From a virus: a stretch of 30,971 nucleotides of DNA. The number at the start of each line of letters is the position of its first letter. Within the stretch, counting starts at the first letter, position 1. Position numbers and translations under genes: made by a program. The stretch is taken from the IMG/VR virus record IMGVR_UViG_3300035670_000916, positions 1 through 30,971 of that record; one strand, given 5' to 3'. Shown here piece after piece: positions 24,419 through 30,824 of this stretch. Below the pieces are notes generated by a model. The model searched no databases. It was not told the origin of the DNA and worked only from the letters and a program-made list of their open reading frames with translations.

Positions 24419-24646
24419 GGTTGTGCGAAGCGGTATCGGCGGGACCGCACGGCAGCGACTAAGCCGCAGGGAAGGCCACGAAGTACATGCCTAGTCGGAG
24501 ACACGGAGGGACCCGGGACCGTGTCAGCGCAACCGCCCCGACTGACCATCGGGGAACACTGGCCTAAGAGCGTGGAACACCGAATCTGCATTACGGCGCA
24601 CCGGCCCCGGTCAGGGGCGTGGGTTCGACTCCCACACACAACCACC
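24419..24646 (+). ncRNA. Structured tRNA-like RNA with pseudoknotted core (tmRNA-like layout)
   Basis: The ends pair: GGTTGTG (24419-24425) with CACAACC (24637-24643), followed by A and CC. A T-arm GTGGG/CCCAC with loop TTCGACT lies at 24619-24635, one unpaired A before the stem. A D-arm-like hairpin GCGGT/ACCGC with GG in the loop lies at 24430-24448. The interior offers CGGC/GCCG (24450-24453/24463-24466), whose loop CGACTA pairs with TAGTCG (24492-24497), giving an H-type pseudoknot. It also offers helix AGGCCA/TGGCCT (24473-24478/24560-24565) and hairpins at 24500-24525, 24536-24554, 24580-24596 and 24604-24618; loops TGACC (24543-24547) and GGTCA (24609-24613) can kiss. There is no anticodon arm. 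TAGTC is followed by no short stop-terminated tag in the first frame, so it is not a standard tmRNA. The same DNA is open as a 79-codon frame (24410-24649), and an Arg-rich protein is the alternative reading. Confidence 0.55.
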
Positions 24647-24663
24647 TAATCTAAGGATGATTG

Positions 24664-25446
24664 ATGAGACTGCTAGACCGGGCTATCCGGAACATCGACC
24701 AAGGCGGCACCACCGTGCCCATGCCGTTCAAGTCGTGGACCGATAACCAAATGTCTGTTCGCCGTGGTGAGGTCAGCATGATCGCTGGCCCACCCGGTGC
24801 AGGCAAATCCACGGTGGCCCTAGCGATAGCGATTAAGGCACGGGTACCCACCCTGTACGCCAGTGCTGACAGCCACGAGTCCACTATGGCTATCCGGTCC
24901 CTCGCCATGGTGACAGGGTTGCCTCAGGCTGAGGTGGAAGAACGCATGGTGAGTGAACCGGAATGGGCCACAGCCATGTTGAAGGAGAACGTCTCCCACA
25001 TTCGCTGGATGTTCGATGCGTCACCGACACTCGCTGATCTGGAGGATGAGATCAACGTGTACCGGGAACTGATGGGTGACAACCCTAGCCTCGTGATTGT
25101 GGACAATGCTGTGGATGTGACGCACGATAGCGGGGATGAGTTCTCTAGCCTCAGGTCGTTGATGCGTGAGGTGAAGTGGTGGAGCCGGGACACGGGGGCA
25201 GCGTTCCTGATCCTGCACCACACGAGTGAAGGGTACGAGGGCTACCCGTGCCCACCACGAGCATCCCTACACGGCAAGATCGCACAAGTACCATCCCTCA
25301 TCGTTACTTTATCCTCCAGTGAACCTGGCCTGATGGCTGCTGCTGCCGTGAAGAACCGTTACGGACCCGCTGACGCTACGGGTAAGACAGCCTTGTGGAT
25401 GGATTACTTTCCGACGAACATGCAGTTGAAAGACCTAGACTCGTGA
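24664..25446 (+). CDS. RecA-fold replicative ATPase (DnaB-like helicase core)
   Basis: 260 residues from ATG 24664, with AAGGA six bases upstream; the TTG at 24661 is less likely. Walker A GPPGAGKST is at residues 42-50, a Walker B-like strand LVIVDNAVDV near 140-149, and a sensor/H-loop FLILHHTSEGYEG near 180-192. The domain resembles the C-terminal motor of DnaB/RadA-type helicases. The DnaB N-terminal domain is missing, so the protein is a bare motor. It precedes resolvase and primase genes, which supports a replication-fork role. A recombination ATPase of the RadA kind is the main alternative. Confidence 0.75.
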   Translation: MRLLDRAIRNIDQGGTTVPMPFKSWTDNQMSVRRGEVSMIAGPPGAGKSTVALAIAIKARVPTLYASADSHESTMAIRSLAMVTGLPQAEVEERMVSEPEWATAMLKENVSHIRWMFDASPTLADLEDEINVYRELMGDNPSLVIVDNAVDVTHDSGDEFSSLRSLMREVKWWSRDTGAAFLILHHTSEGYEGYPCPPRASLHGKIAQVPSLIVTLSSSEPGLMAAAAVKNRYGPADATGKTALWMDYFPTNMQLKDLDS

Positions 25447-25802
25447 GCACCTACAACAAAGTCAAGGGAACCAAGTTCGAATCGGACCTGGAGAACTACC
25501 TCAACGAGTCAGGGGTAACCGCTAGGCGACTGCCCCGGGCAGGCAGCAAAGACATCGGTGACGTGTCCATCACTTTACCCAAGTTCACTATTGTGATCGA
25601 AGCGAAGAACGTGAAGAAGCAGGACATGGCTGAGTTCTTGCGACAAGCCGACATTGAATCCAGCAACTACGAATCCAAGTACGGCATGCCCACGGTACCT
25701 GTCGTGGTCACGAAGACACGCCAGAAGGGTACCGGTGAGGCGCGAGTGACCATGACCCTTGATACCCTGCTAGACCTAATGAGACTAGGAGGAATCACAT
25801 GA
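25443..25802 (+). CDS. Holliday-junction-resolvase-like PD-(D/E)XK nuclease
   Basis: 119 residues from GTG 25443 (GTGA overlap). Motifs of the Hjc/VRR-like fold are ordered as expected: E13 in KGTKFE, then RLPRAGSKDIGDVSI with D40, and E53-A-K55 in IVIEAKN. These make a metal-binding nuclease core. Small proteins of this kind resolve four-way junctions from replication or packaging. The length equals a minimal resolvase. A related restriction-type endonuclease cannot be excluded. Confidence 0.75.
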   Translation: MSTYNKVKGTKFESDLENYLNESGVTARRLPRAGSKDIGDVSITLPKFTIVIEAKNVKKQDMAEFLRQADIESSNYESKYGMPTVPVVVTKTRQKGTGEARVTMTLDTLLDLMRLGGIT

Positions 25803-25957
25803 TTGAAGAAAACATGCACTATCACTGGATGAAGTTCCGTTACCGGCTAGCATCCTGGATCGTCAGGTTCAACATTGAGGAGGAAGTAGAAGCAGCCTAC
25901 GATGCCGGACTGCAATGGGGTAGGGCCGAACGAGCCAAAGGTCTACCCAATGACTGA
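25799..25957 (+). CDS. Small basic/acidic helical protein between resolvase and primase
   Basis: 52 residues from ATG 25799, overlapping the resolvase stop (ATGA) and ending over the primase start. The protein is helical and Trp-, Arg- and Glu-rich (ASWIVRFNIEEEVEAAYDAG). No motif is recognised. Codon use and the coupled overlaps at both ends are those of a real gene. It may be a small partner of the primase or helicase. Confidence 0.55.
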   Translation: MIEENMHYHWMKFRYRLASWIVRFNIEEEVEAAYDAGLQWGRAERAKGLPND

Positions 25958-26333
25958 AGCCCGGTTCGATATCTGGCCCGTGCTAGAACACTACGGCTGG
26001 GACCTACCATCCCCACGAGGACCATGGCAGTCCATCCGATGCCACGCCCACGAGGACGCCCACGCATCATGCCGTGTCAGCCTAGACGCAGGGCAAATCA
26101 AATGCCTAGCATGCGACTTCAAAGGTGACGCTATAGATGTTGTCCGCTACTACGAGAAAGTAAACTATCCCGATGCTGTCCGTCGATGCGAAGAACTCAC
26201 TGAAGGAAGCGACCGAAACGTACTACAATCAAGTCGGGGATATAGCCGACTATCTTCTCGGACGCGGGATAAACGGCGAAGCCGCTCGTACACACCGCCT
26301 AGGCTTCGTGAAAGAACCAATGATCGGGCATGA
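25950..26333 (+). CDS. DNA primase, CHC2 zinc-finger part
   Basis: 127 residues from ATG 25950. The CHC2 site is clear: C31-x2-H34 (RCHAHEDAH) and C52-x2-C55 (KCLACDFKGDAIDVVRYYE), the DnaG-type template-binding zinc ribbon. After about residue 88 the translation becomes Arg/Ser-rich nonsense-like sequence (RLSSRTRDKRRSRS), while the +1 frame of the same DNA encodes the expected primase continuation. The real domain therefore ends near 26210, and the remaining 40 residues are probably not selected for protein function. See the next gene. Confidence 0.75.
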   Translation: MTEARFDIWPVLEHYGWDLPSPRGPWQSIRCHAHEDAHASCRVSLDAGQIKCLACDFKGDAIDVVRYYEKVNYPDAVRRCEELTEGSDRNVLQSSRGYSRLSSRTRDKRRSRSYTPPRLRERTNDRA

Positions 26334-26790
26334 AACCTACACTGGTCGATTGTCGATACCGTACCTGACACCGACCGGGCCGGTTGATTTACGTTTCCGT
26401 GCCCTGCACCCGGATGAGACACCGAAGTATATGTCTAGGGCTGGTGCGGAGCAGCACATGTACAACGTGCTCGCTTTCCAGGAGGACTCTGATGTTATCT
26501 GTATTTGCGAGGGTGAGATTGACACTATCGTGATGCATAGCATGGTGGGTGTCCCCGCTGTGGGGATGCCTGGTGCTAATGGTTGGAAGTCCTGGTACGC
26601 ACGGGCGTTCAGTGACTACCGGAAGGTTCTTGTCCTCACGGACGGGGATCAGGCTGGTAGGGATATGGGTAAGAAGATTATGCAGGCGATTGATGTGGCT
26701 GTGGTGGTGTCCATGCCGGATGGTTTGGATGTGAATGAAGTGTTCCTTATGGAGGGTGCCGAAGGCATCAGGAAGCGGGTGGGGTTGTGA
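26173..26790 (+). CDS. DNA primase, TOPRIM catalytic part
   Basis: 205 residues from the first in-frame ATG at 26173. The N-terminal segment (ETYYNQVGDIADYLLGRGI, residues 15-33) is the helix that normally follows the zinc finger in DnaG. The TOPRIM domain has E113 (CEGEID) and D157/D159 (LTDGDQAG), the metal-binding triad for RNA primer synthesis. It overlaps the CHC2 gene by 161 bases in the +1 frame, and no good ribosome-binding site precedes ATG 26173. A +1 ribosomal frameshift near 26195-26215, reinitiation, or a sequence error would join the two halves; separate proteins are also known in phages. Confidence 0.75.
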   Translation: MLSVDAKNSLKEATETYYNQVGDIADYLLGRGINGEAARTHRLGFVKEPMIGHETYTGRLSIPYLTPTGPVDLRFRALHPDETPKYMSRAGAEQHMYNVLAFQEDSDVICICEGEIDTIVMHSMVGVPAVGMPGANGWKSWYARAFSDYRKVLVLTDGDQAGRDMGKKIMQAIDVAVVVSMPDGLDVNEVFLMEGAEGIRKRVGL

Positions 26791-26948
26791 GTGAGGATAT
26801 TGCTTGGACGGCTGTGATTGTGCTGCTGGCGATGATTGCCGGGTGGACGTTGGGTGGTCTTGTGATGTGGGCTATCGCTGAGTGGGATGAACACAAGTGG
26901 CGTAAGCGTATGGGTGAGATCGCACGCGAGGGGTTTGATCGTGGATGA
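26787..26948 (+). CDS. Small single-span membrane protein
   Basis: 53 residues from GTG 26787 (GTGA overlap with the primase stop). A hydrophobic segment at residues 8-30 (AVIVLLAMIAGWTLGGLVMW) is followed by a charged helix (EWDEHKWRKRMGEIAREGF). It belongs to no family I know. An early membrane protein in a replication operon could tether replication or alter host membrane functions, which is speculation. The stop overlaps the next GTG. Confidence 0.55.
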   Translation: MSEDIAWTAVIVLLAMIAGWTLGGLVMWAIAEWDEHKWRKRMGEIAREGFDRG

Positions 26949-27321
26949 TGACACAGCAGGATTGGGAGATGCTGCTGCGCTCTCTGACTTCCTTGGGTAT
27001 ACGGGTCGAAAGCCACAACCGTCAGACAGGGAAGATAGTGCTGGCGGTATACCCGTTGCCCCGCCAATCCATAAAGGGTACGGTGTGACGACGGAGGAAC
27101 TGGCGGAGTCGCAGCGCAGGTTCACGAACTACGCACGCTTGCGGATCATGGGCACGGGTCACCGTGAGTACGGTCGTGGCGGTAAGCAAACCTTTGAAGA
27201 CATGTCCTACCATCGGTTGATTGACGAGTTGCGGGATGAGTTGGCTGACGCCGTGAACTACCTGACCTTCCTTGATATCCAGTTATCTAGGTGGAAATCC
27301 ACGTTGGAGGAACGATTGTAA
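26941..27321 (+). CDS. Helical protein with a MazG-like motif
   Basis: 126 residues from GTG 26941 (overlapping the previous stop). Residues 1-55 are Asp/Gly/Pro-rich and disordered. The C-terminal half has the pattern RLIDELRDELADAVNYLTFL (about residues 98-117), with acidic residues spaced as in all-alpha nucleotide pyrophosphohydrolases of the MazG/dUTPase type. Such enzymes clean nucleotide pools during phage replication. Only one of the expected acidic helices is obvious, so the assignment is weak; a plain structural helical protein is the alternative. Confidence 0.4.
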   Translation: MDDDTAGLGDAAALSDFLGYTGRKPQPSDREDSAGGIPVAPPIHKGYGVTTEELAESQRRFTNYARLRIMGTGHREYGRGGKQTFEDMSYHRLIDELRDELADAVNYLTFLDIQLSRWKSTLEERL

Positions 27322-28061
27322 TGCACAGAGTATGGGTCGTGTCAGATTTACAGGTACCGTTCCACGATAAGCGTGCAGTCGATGCGTTGGCGCAATGCAT
27401 CACTGACATGAAGGAGAAGGATGATATTGTTCTCACCATCGGGGACGAGATCGACCTGCAAACAGTGTCACGCTGGTCACAGGGCACGCCCCTGGAGCAT
27501 GAACGTAGCATTGGGCGCGACCGTGACACGACCGTGCAAGTCCTGCGGGACCTTCAAGTACAGCACGTTATCCGATCCAACCACACGGACAGGCTCTACA
27601 TCCAGATAATGCGACGGCTACCTGGCCTGCTTGGGTTGCCTGAGATTGAGATAGAGAACTTCCTACGCCTACCCGAACTAGGTATCACCTACCACAGTGA
27701 GGCGTTCCAGGTGGCACCCGGCTGGGTGGCGATGCACGGTGATGAGGCTGGGGTCTCGCAGATAGCGGGGCAGACAGCAGCGAACCTAACCAAGAAGGTA
27801 GGCATGTCTGTGGTGTGTGGTCACACGCACCGGCTAGGGTTGCAGCCGTACACGACCAGCGTGAACGGTCGCATCACCCGCACCCTGTACGGGTTCGAAG
27901 TCGGCAACCTCATGGACATGCGGCAAGCACTGTATGCGAAGACGCATAACTGGCAGCAAGGTTTCGGCATCCTGTACGTGGATGGGAAGAACGTGTACCC
28001 GCAGCCGGTGCCGATTGAGAAGCGGTCCTTTATTGTGGAAGGAACCGTGTACTCGTGGTAG
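27321..28061 (+). CDS. Calcineurin-like metallophosphoesterase
   Basis: 246 residues from ATG 27321 (TAATG overlap). Motifs run in order: SDLQVPFHD (D9, H15), GDEIDLQ (residues 41-47), RSNHTDR (where GNHD is replaced by SNHT), MHGDE and CGHTHR. This is the calcineurin-like phosphoesterase superfamily, two-metal enzymes that cut phosphodiesters or nucleotides. The GNHD-to-SNHT change keeps the Asn and His ligands but loses the Asp, so rate or substrate may differ. A role in nucleic-acid processing or nucleotide turnover is likely given the neighbours. Confidence 0.8.
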   Translation: MHRVWVVSDLQVPFHDKRAVDALAQCITDMKEKDDIVLTIGDEIDLQTVSRWSQGTPLEHERSIGRDRDTTVQVLRDLQVQHVIRSNHTDRLYIQIMRRLPGLLGLPEIEIENFLRLPELGITYHSEAFQVAPGWVAMHGDEAGVSQIAGQTAANLTKKVGMSVVCGHTHRLGLQPYTTSVNGRITRTLYGFEVGNLMDMRQALYAKTHNWQQGFGILYVDGKNVYPQPVPIEKRSFIVEGTVYSW

Positions 28062-28669
28062 ATGATGCGTTCACCCCGAACGAGTTGAAGATAGCGAAGC
28101 AAGGGGCACTGTCAGCGTACCGCTCCGGTCGTGGCATCGTCACTTCTGATGACATGGTGGGTGAGGCGAACCTGTGGCTCGTGAAGCATGTCGATAAGGT
28201 GCGCTTATGGCGGGATCAAGGTAGGCATGGGCAGAACAAACTGCGTAACGCATGCCGTCAAAGATGTTTGACTATCATCGCTGACGAGCGAAAGAAACGA
28301 TCCGGGTTGCAGCCAGGTGACATCTTCTACTACACGGCGGCGATGGTCCGTGAACTCTTGCCCGATATTTGGGATGAGGACGACTGGACGAACAGCAGCA
28401 TGACTGGTGCTGAAGAGGTACGTTCACCGTCCAGGCCAGCGGAAGGGAACAACAGGTTGGCTATGATCGCTGACATCCGTTCAGCGTTCTACACACTGTC
28501 GAAGAAAGACCAGGCGTTTCTGGAGGATTTCTACCGTGACGGTGGCGTGTCCGCTGATGTGCTGGCGGCAAGCCTGGAGGTGACGGAACGCACGGTGCGT
28601 CGTCGTGACGATAGGATCATGGAGAAACTGGTGGAACGATTGGGTGGTGAGCCACCGTGGAAGAAGTAA
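28055..28669 (+). CDS. Sigma-factor-like / HTH transcription protein
   Basis: 204 residues from GTG 28055, with a purine-rich GGAAGGA upstream. The first 75 residues resemble a sigma region 2-like helix set (EANLWLVKHVDKV, QNKLRNACRQRCLTIIADE). The last 60 contain a region 4-type HTH: AFYTLSKKDQAFLEDFYRDGG, then ADVLAASLEVTERTVRRRDDRIMEKL. This suggests a phage-encoded sigma-like factor, perhaps for late transcription. No promoter consensus for it can be derived here. It closes the rightward operon and overlaps the converging gene by 53 bases. Confidence 0.65.
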   Translation: MVDDAFTPNELKIAKQGALSAYRSGRGIVTSDDMVGEANLWLVKHVDKVRLWRDQGRHGQNKLRNACRQRCLTIIADERKKRSGLQPGDIFYYTAAMVRELLPDIWDEDDWTNSSMTGAEEVRSPSRPAEGNNRLAMIADIRSAFYTLSKKDQAFLEDFYRDGGVSADVLAASLEVTERTVRRRDDRIMEKLVERLGGEPPWKK

Positions 28670-29282
28670 CCCCAACCCACTCGTGACCTTCAAGGTTCAA
28701 GTTCACGAACGGGTTCAACGAATACACCCTCACCCCGTACTCTTCAACAAGCACCCGTTTCACGTCACGCAAATGCTGATCCCACCTGGCAAGCCACGCC
28801 AACACATCACCATCGGCAAGGTTACCTGACACGTACTCGCCGTGATTCGTTTTCCCATCCAGCAAACCACAATCCACACCCACGAGAATAATACTGGTCG
28901 CACCTAGTTTGCAGGCCAGATGCATCGCACCGTGGGCACTCGTGGAACCCACAAGAATCCCACCCTCAGGCCACCTGCGTGAAGCGTCGAAGTCAAACAC
29001 GGTCGGGTAGTGTGGGTAGAAAGTGACGTTGCTCAACGATAACGATGGCTTACCTTCGAAGCCCCGGTCACCCTCCGGTAGATGGAACTGATGGTTGGGG
29101 TGCTGGGTGGCTAGGTTCAGTAGCCCGTGGTAGTGACTGAACGTGTGCAAGTTAATGTCCCGGTCGTACAGTTTTAGTCTTTCCGCAGCCTCGTTCACCG
29201 CTATCACATTCGATCCGATAAAGAAGTCAGGGTCAATGTGGTCAAGTGTTGGCCCCGAACCGAGAACATAGTAGACGCTCAT
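28617..29282 (-). CDS. DUF115-like Rossmann-fold protein (surface glycan-related)
   Basis: 221 residues from ATG 29282 on the minus strand, overlapping the preceding GT stop by four bases. GSGPTLDHI near the N-terminus and SNVIAVNEAAERL give a nucleotide-binding start. GILVGSTSAHGAMHLACKLG followed by IILVGVDCG is the typical DUF115/MptE-like central block. Such proteins accompany glycosyltransferases that build surface glycans or flagellin sugars. It pairs here with a GT in one transcript. The C-terminal tail (about 18 residues) overlaps the sigma-like gene in antisense. Substrate unknown. Confidence 0.7.
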   Translation of the reverse strand: MSVYYVLGSGPTLDHIDPDFFIGSNVIAVNEAAERLKLYDRDINLHTFSHYHGLLNLATQHPNHQFHLPEGDRGFEGKPSLSLSNVTFYPHYPTVFDFDASRRWPEGGILVGSTSAHGAMHLACKLGATSIILVGVDCGLLDGKTNHGEYVSGNLADGDVLAWLARWDQHLRDVKRVLVEEYGVRVYSLNPFVNLNLEGHEWVGVTSSTVAHHPIVPPVSP

Positions 29283-30382
29283 ACTGTCTGATACCTCACC
29301 TTCATGTCGGGTATACTTGTACGAATATCAGCGAACCTGGAGTACACATCCACCCACTCTGCTGCACGGGCAGTGATACTGTGCTCCTGTAATACTTTGC
29401 TGCGTTGGATAGCGGCCTCACGTTTACGGGTCTTATAGTCCAATAGTTCAGTGAGGTTCTGCTTCCACCCTTCAGGGGTGTACGCCACCCTACCGACACC
29501 CTGCAACGCTAACGTCTCATACTCCGGTAAGCCCTGGGCGACGAACGGAATGTTAGAGGCAGCGTATTCTAAGCCTTTGATGTTGGACTTGGCACGGTTG
29601 AAGTCAATCTCACTCAACAGCACAAGCCCGATGTCGAAGTCAAGCATCTCGTGGTAACGGTACAGTGGCTTCATCGGGGTGAGGATCATCCGGTCAGGGT
29701 TCACACCGGCTTTCTCAGCGAACACGGGAGCGTCCGGCATGTGACCGGCATGATGGAACATCAAGTCGTGCTCCTCCAGGAACTCACCCAGCCACGGCAC
29801 GGCAGTGTCAGCGTCGCTGGACCGCCAGTTCATGGCAGCAGCCCAACCCAGTACAGGTTTCTTGTTTCTCATTTCACGCTTACTGAACTGGTTCGGGTTG
29901 ATGCTGTTCTTCACGGTCACAACGTCCCGCACGAGAGGGGCATAATAGTCGTGCAAGAATGGTGTAGACACGGTGAGTAGGTCTGCTTGCTGGATCACTG
30001 CACGGTAATGGTCACGGTTCCTGATCTTGTTCACGTTCGGGTCCGTGTATGTGGCTGCAATGTTGTCCTCATGGATGCCGTCATAATGGTCGTCCACATC
30101 CACGATCAACCGCTGCCCTAGGTTTTGCGCTATCTGCATATGTTTCGGAACCCAGCGGTCCATCATCATCTTCAACACGACCACATCGAACCCGAAGTCG
30201 GCTATGTCTTTGCTGGTGCGGACACCGAACCCGAACTCTCCGGTGAATGCTGGTGGCCCGAACGCTACCTTGTGTCCACGTAGCGTGTTCATCGGCAGCA
30301 TGCAACGGTAGTAGGAGCAGCCGCCGGGTCGCAGCATTCCCTTATCTAGCAGGAAGTCGTCTGCTATGAACGCTATCCTCAC
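29279..30382 (-). CDS. Glycosyltransferase, GT4-like (GT-B fold)
   Basis: 367 residues from GTG 30382, chosen because it makes a GTGA overlap with the 34-residue gene; a longer in-frame start at 30412 would run through that gene. VRIAFIADDFLLDKGMLRPG is the N-terminal Rossmann start; LIVDVDDHYDG near residue 90 and VVTVKNSINPNQF near 160 follow. The C-terminal half has the donor-binding segment SNIKGLEYAASNIPFVAQGL, which occupies the place of the GT4 E-x7-E motif with only one clear Glu. It would transfer a sugar onto glycan or protein. It is in a separate transcript from the first GT, and the two proteins differ strongly. Confidence 0.75.
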   Translation of the reverse strand: MRIAFIADDFLLDKGMLRPGGCSYYRCMLPMNTLRGHKVAFGPPAFTGEFGFGVRTSKDIADFGFDVVVLKMMMDRWVPKHMQIAQNLGQRLIVDVDDHYDGIHEDNIAATYTDPNVNKIRNRDHYRAVIQQADLLTVSTPFLHDYYAPLVRDVVTVKNSINPNQFSKREMRNKKPVLGWAAAMNWRSSDADTAVPWLGEFLEEHDLMFHHAGHMPDAPVFAEKAGVNPDRMILTPMKPLYRYHEMLDFDIGLVLLSEIDFNRAKSNIKGLEYAASNIPFVAQGLPEYETLALQGVGRVAYTPEGWKQNLTELLDYKTRKREAAIQRSKVLQEHSITARAAEWVDVYSRFADIRTSIPDMKVRYQTV

Positions 30383-30483
30383 GGTTGCTTTTCCAAGCCA
30401 CACAACTCGCACACTTCACGACCACGCCACTCGGCATACGTGCATTCATGCGGGTCGAACTCGGGAATGGTCAAGTCACTCAT
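30379..30483 (-). CDS. 34-residue putative zinc-binding mini-protein
   Basis: Minus-strand ATG 30483 to TGA 30381-30379. The translation contains HECTYAEWRGREVCELCG, giving C14 with H12 and a C-x2-C pair (C25/C28), enough ligands for one zinc. The stop overlaps the GTG of the glycosyltransferase, and GGTGG lies just upstream of the ATG. Tiny zinc-ribbon proteins are common in phage early operons and often bind or redirect host proteins. Function is unknown. Confidence 0.5.
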   Translation of the reverse strand: MSDLTIPEFDPHECTYAEWRGREVCELCGLEKQP

Positions 30484-30491
30484 GCCACCTA

Positions 30492-30824
30492 TCATCCTGG
30501 CATCCCTTCACTACCGTAACGGTCAATCGTAGGCCAGTCATATTTCGCTGGCTTCTTCGGTGCGTTCCCGTCATCATCATGCGTATGCGTATCAATCAGA
30601 ATGTCGAACCGTGACACGGGTGGCATGTGGTCACCGCACTCAATCCACTGAGCAGGAGCAGAACCATACGTCAACTCCACATACACACTACCCGAACCCC
30701 AATCAATCTCCGTATCGTTCGGGACATTGTACCTATTCAACCAAGCCACGAGAGTGCGCAAGTCCTCCACTGTCCGTGCCTCCATGCTGGCGAACACAGT
30801 CCCAGTCATCTTCACCTCAGTCAT
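30492..30824 (-). CDS. Hypothetical protein (110 residues)
   Basis: Minus strand from ATG 30824, overlapping the stop of the upstream partial gene. The sequence has a strand-helix-strand start (VKMTGTVFASMEARTVEDL) and an acidic, His-containing stretch (LIDTHTHDDDGN). It ends 8 bases before the 34-residue gene. I recognise no family. It belongs to the leftward operon with the glycosyltransferase. Confidence 0.55.
   Translation of the reverse strand: MTEVKMTGTVFASMEARTVEDLRTLVAWLNRYNVPNDTEIDWGSGSVYVELTYGSAPAQWIECGDHMPPVSRFDILIDTHTHDDDGNAPKKPAKYDWPTIDRYGSEGMPG

Noticed and set aside
24450-24466. Anticodon arm of a tRNA
   Set aside because: The 17-base segment closes with only four pairs, the loop lacks U33, and the position-37 base is T. 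A functional anticodon is unlikely.
24492-24520. TAGTC followed by a possible tmRNA resume codon
   Set aside because: TAGTC resembles the bases before the E. coli tmRNA resume codon, but here it is the pairing partner of CGACTA, the following GGA frame has no stop, and other frames do not give an ALAA-type tag.
24419-24646. Group I intron inside a tRNA
   Set aside because: I could not find the conserved core segments of group I introns, including the AGAGACTA-like element, and no proper anticodon stem flanks the middle part.
24410-24649. Open frame of 79 codons across the structured RNA, starting in an ATGA overlap and ending before the helicase gene
   Set aside because: Its translation is Arg-rich with codons rare elsewhere here, and its end simply translates a T-arm (WVRLPHT from GTTCGACTCCCAC). 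Base-pairing explains the region better, but the frame is not excluded, as noted in the RNA entry.
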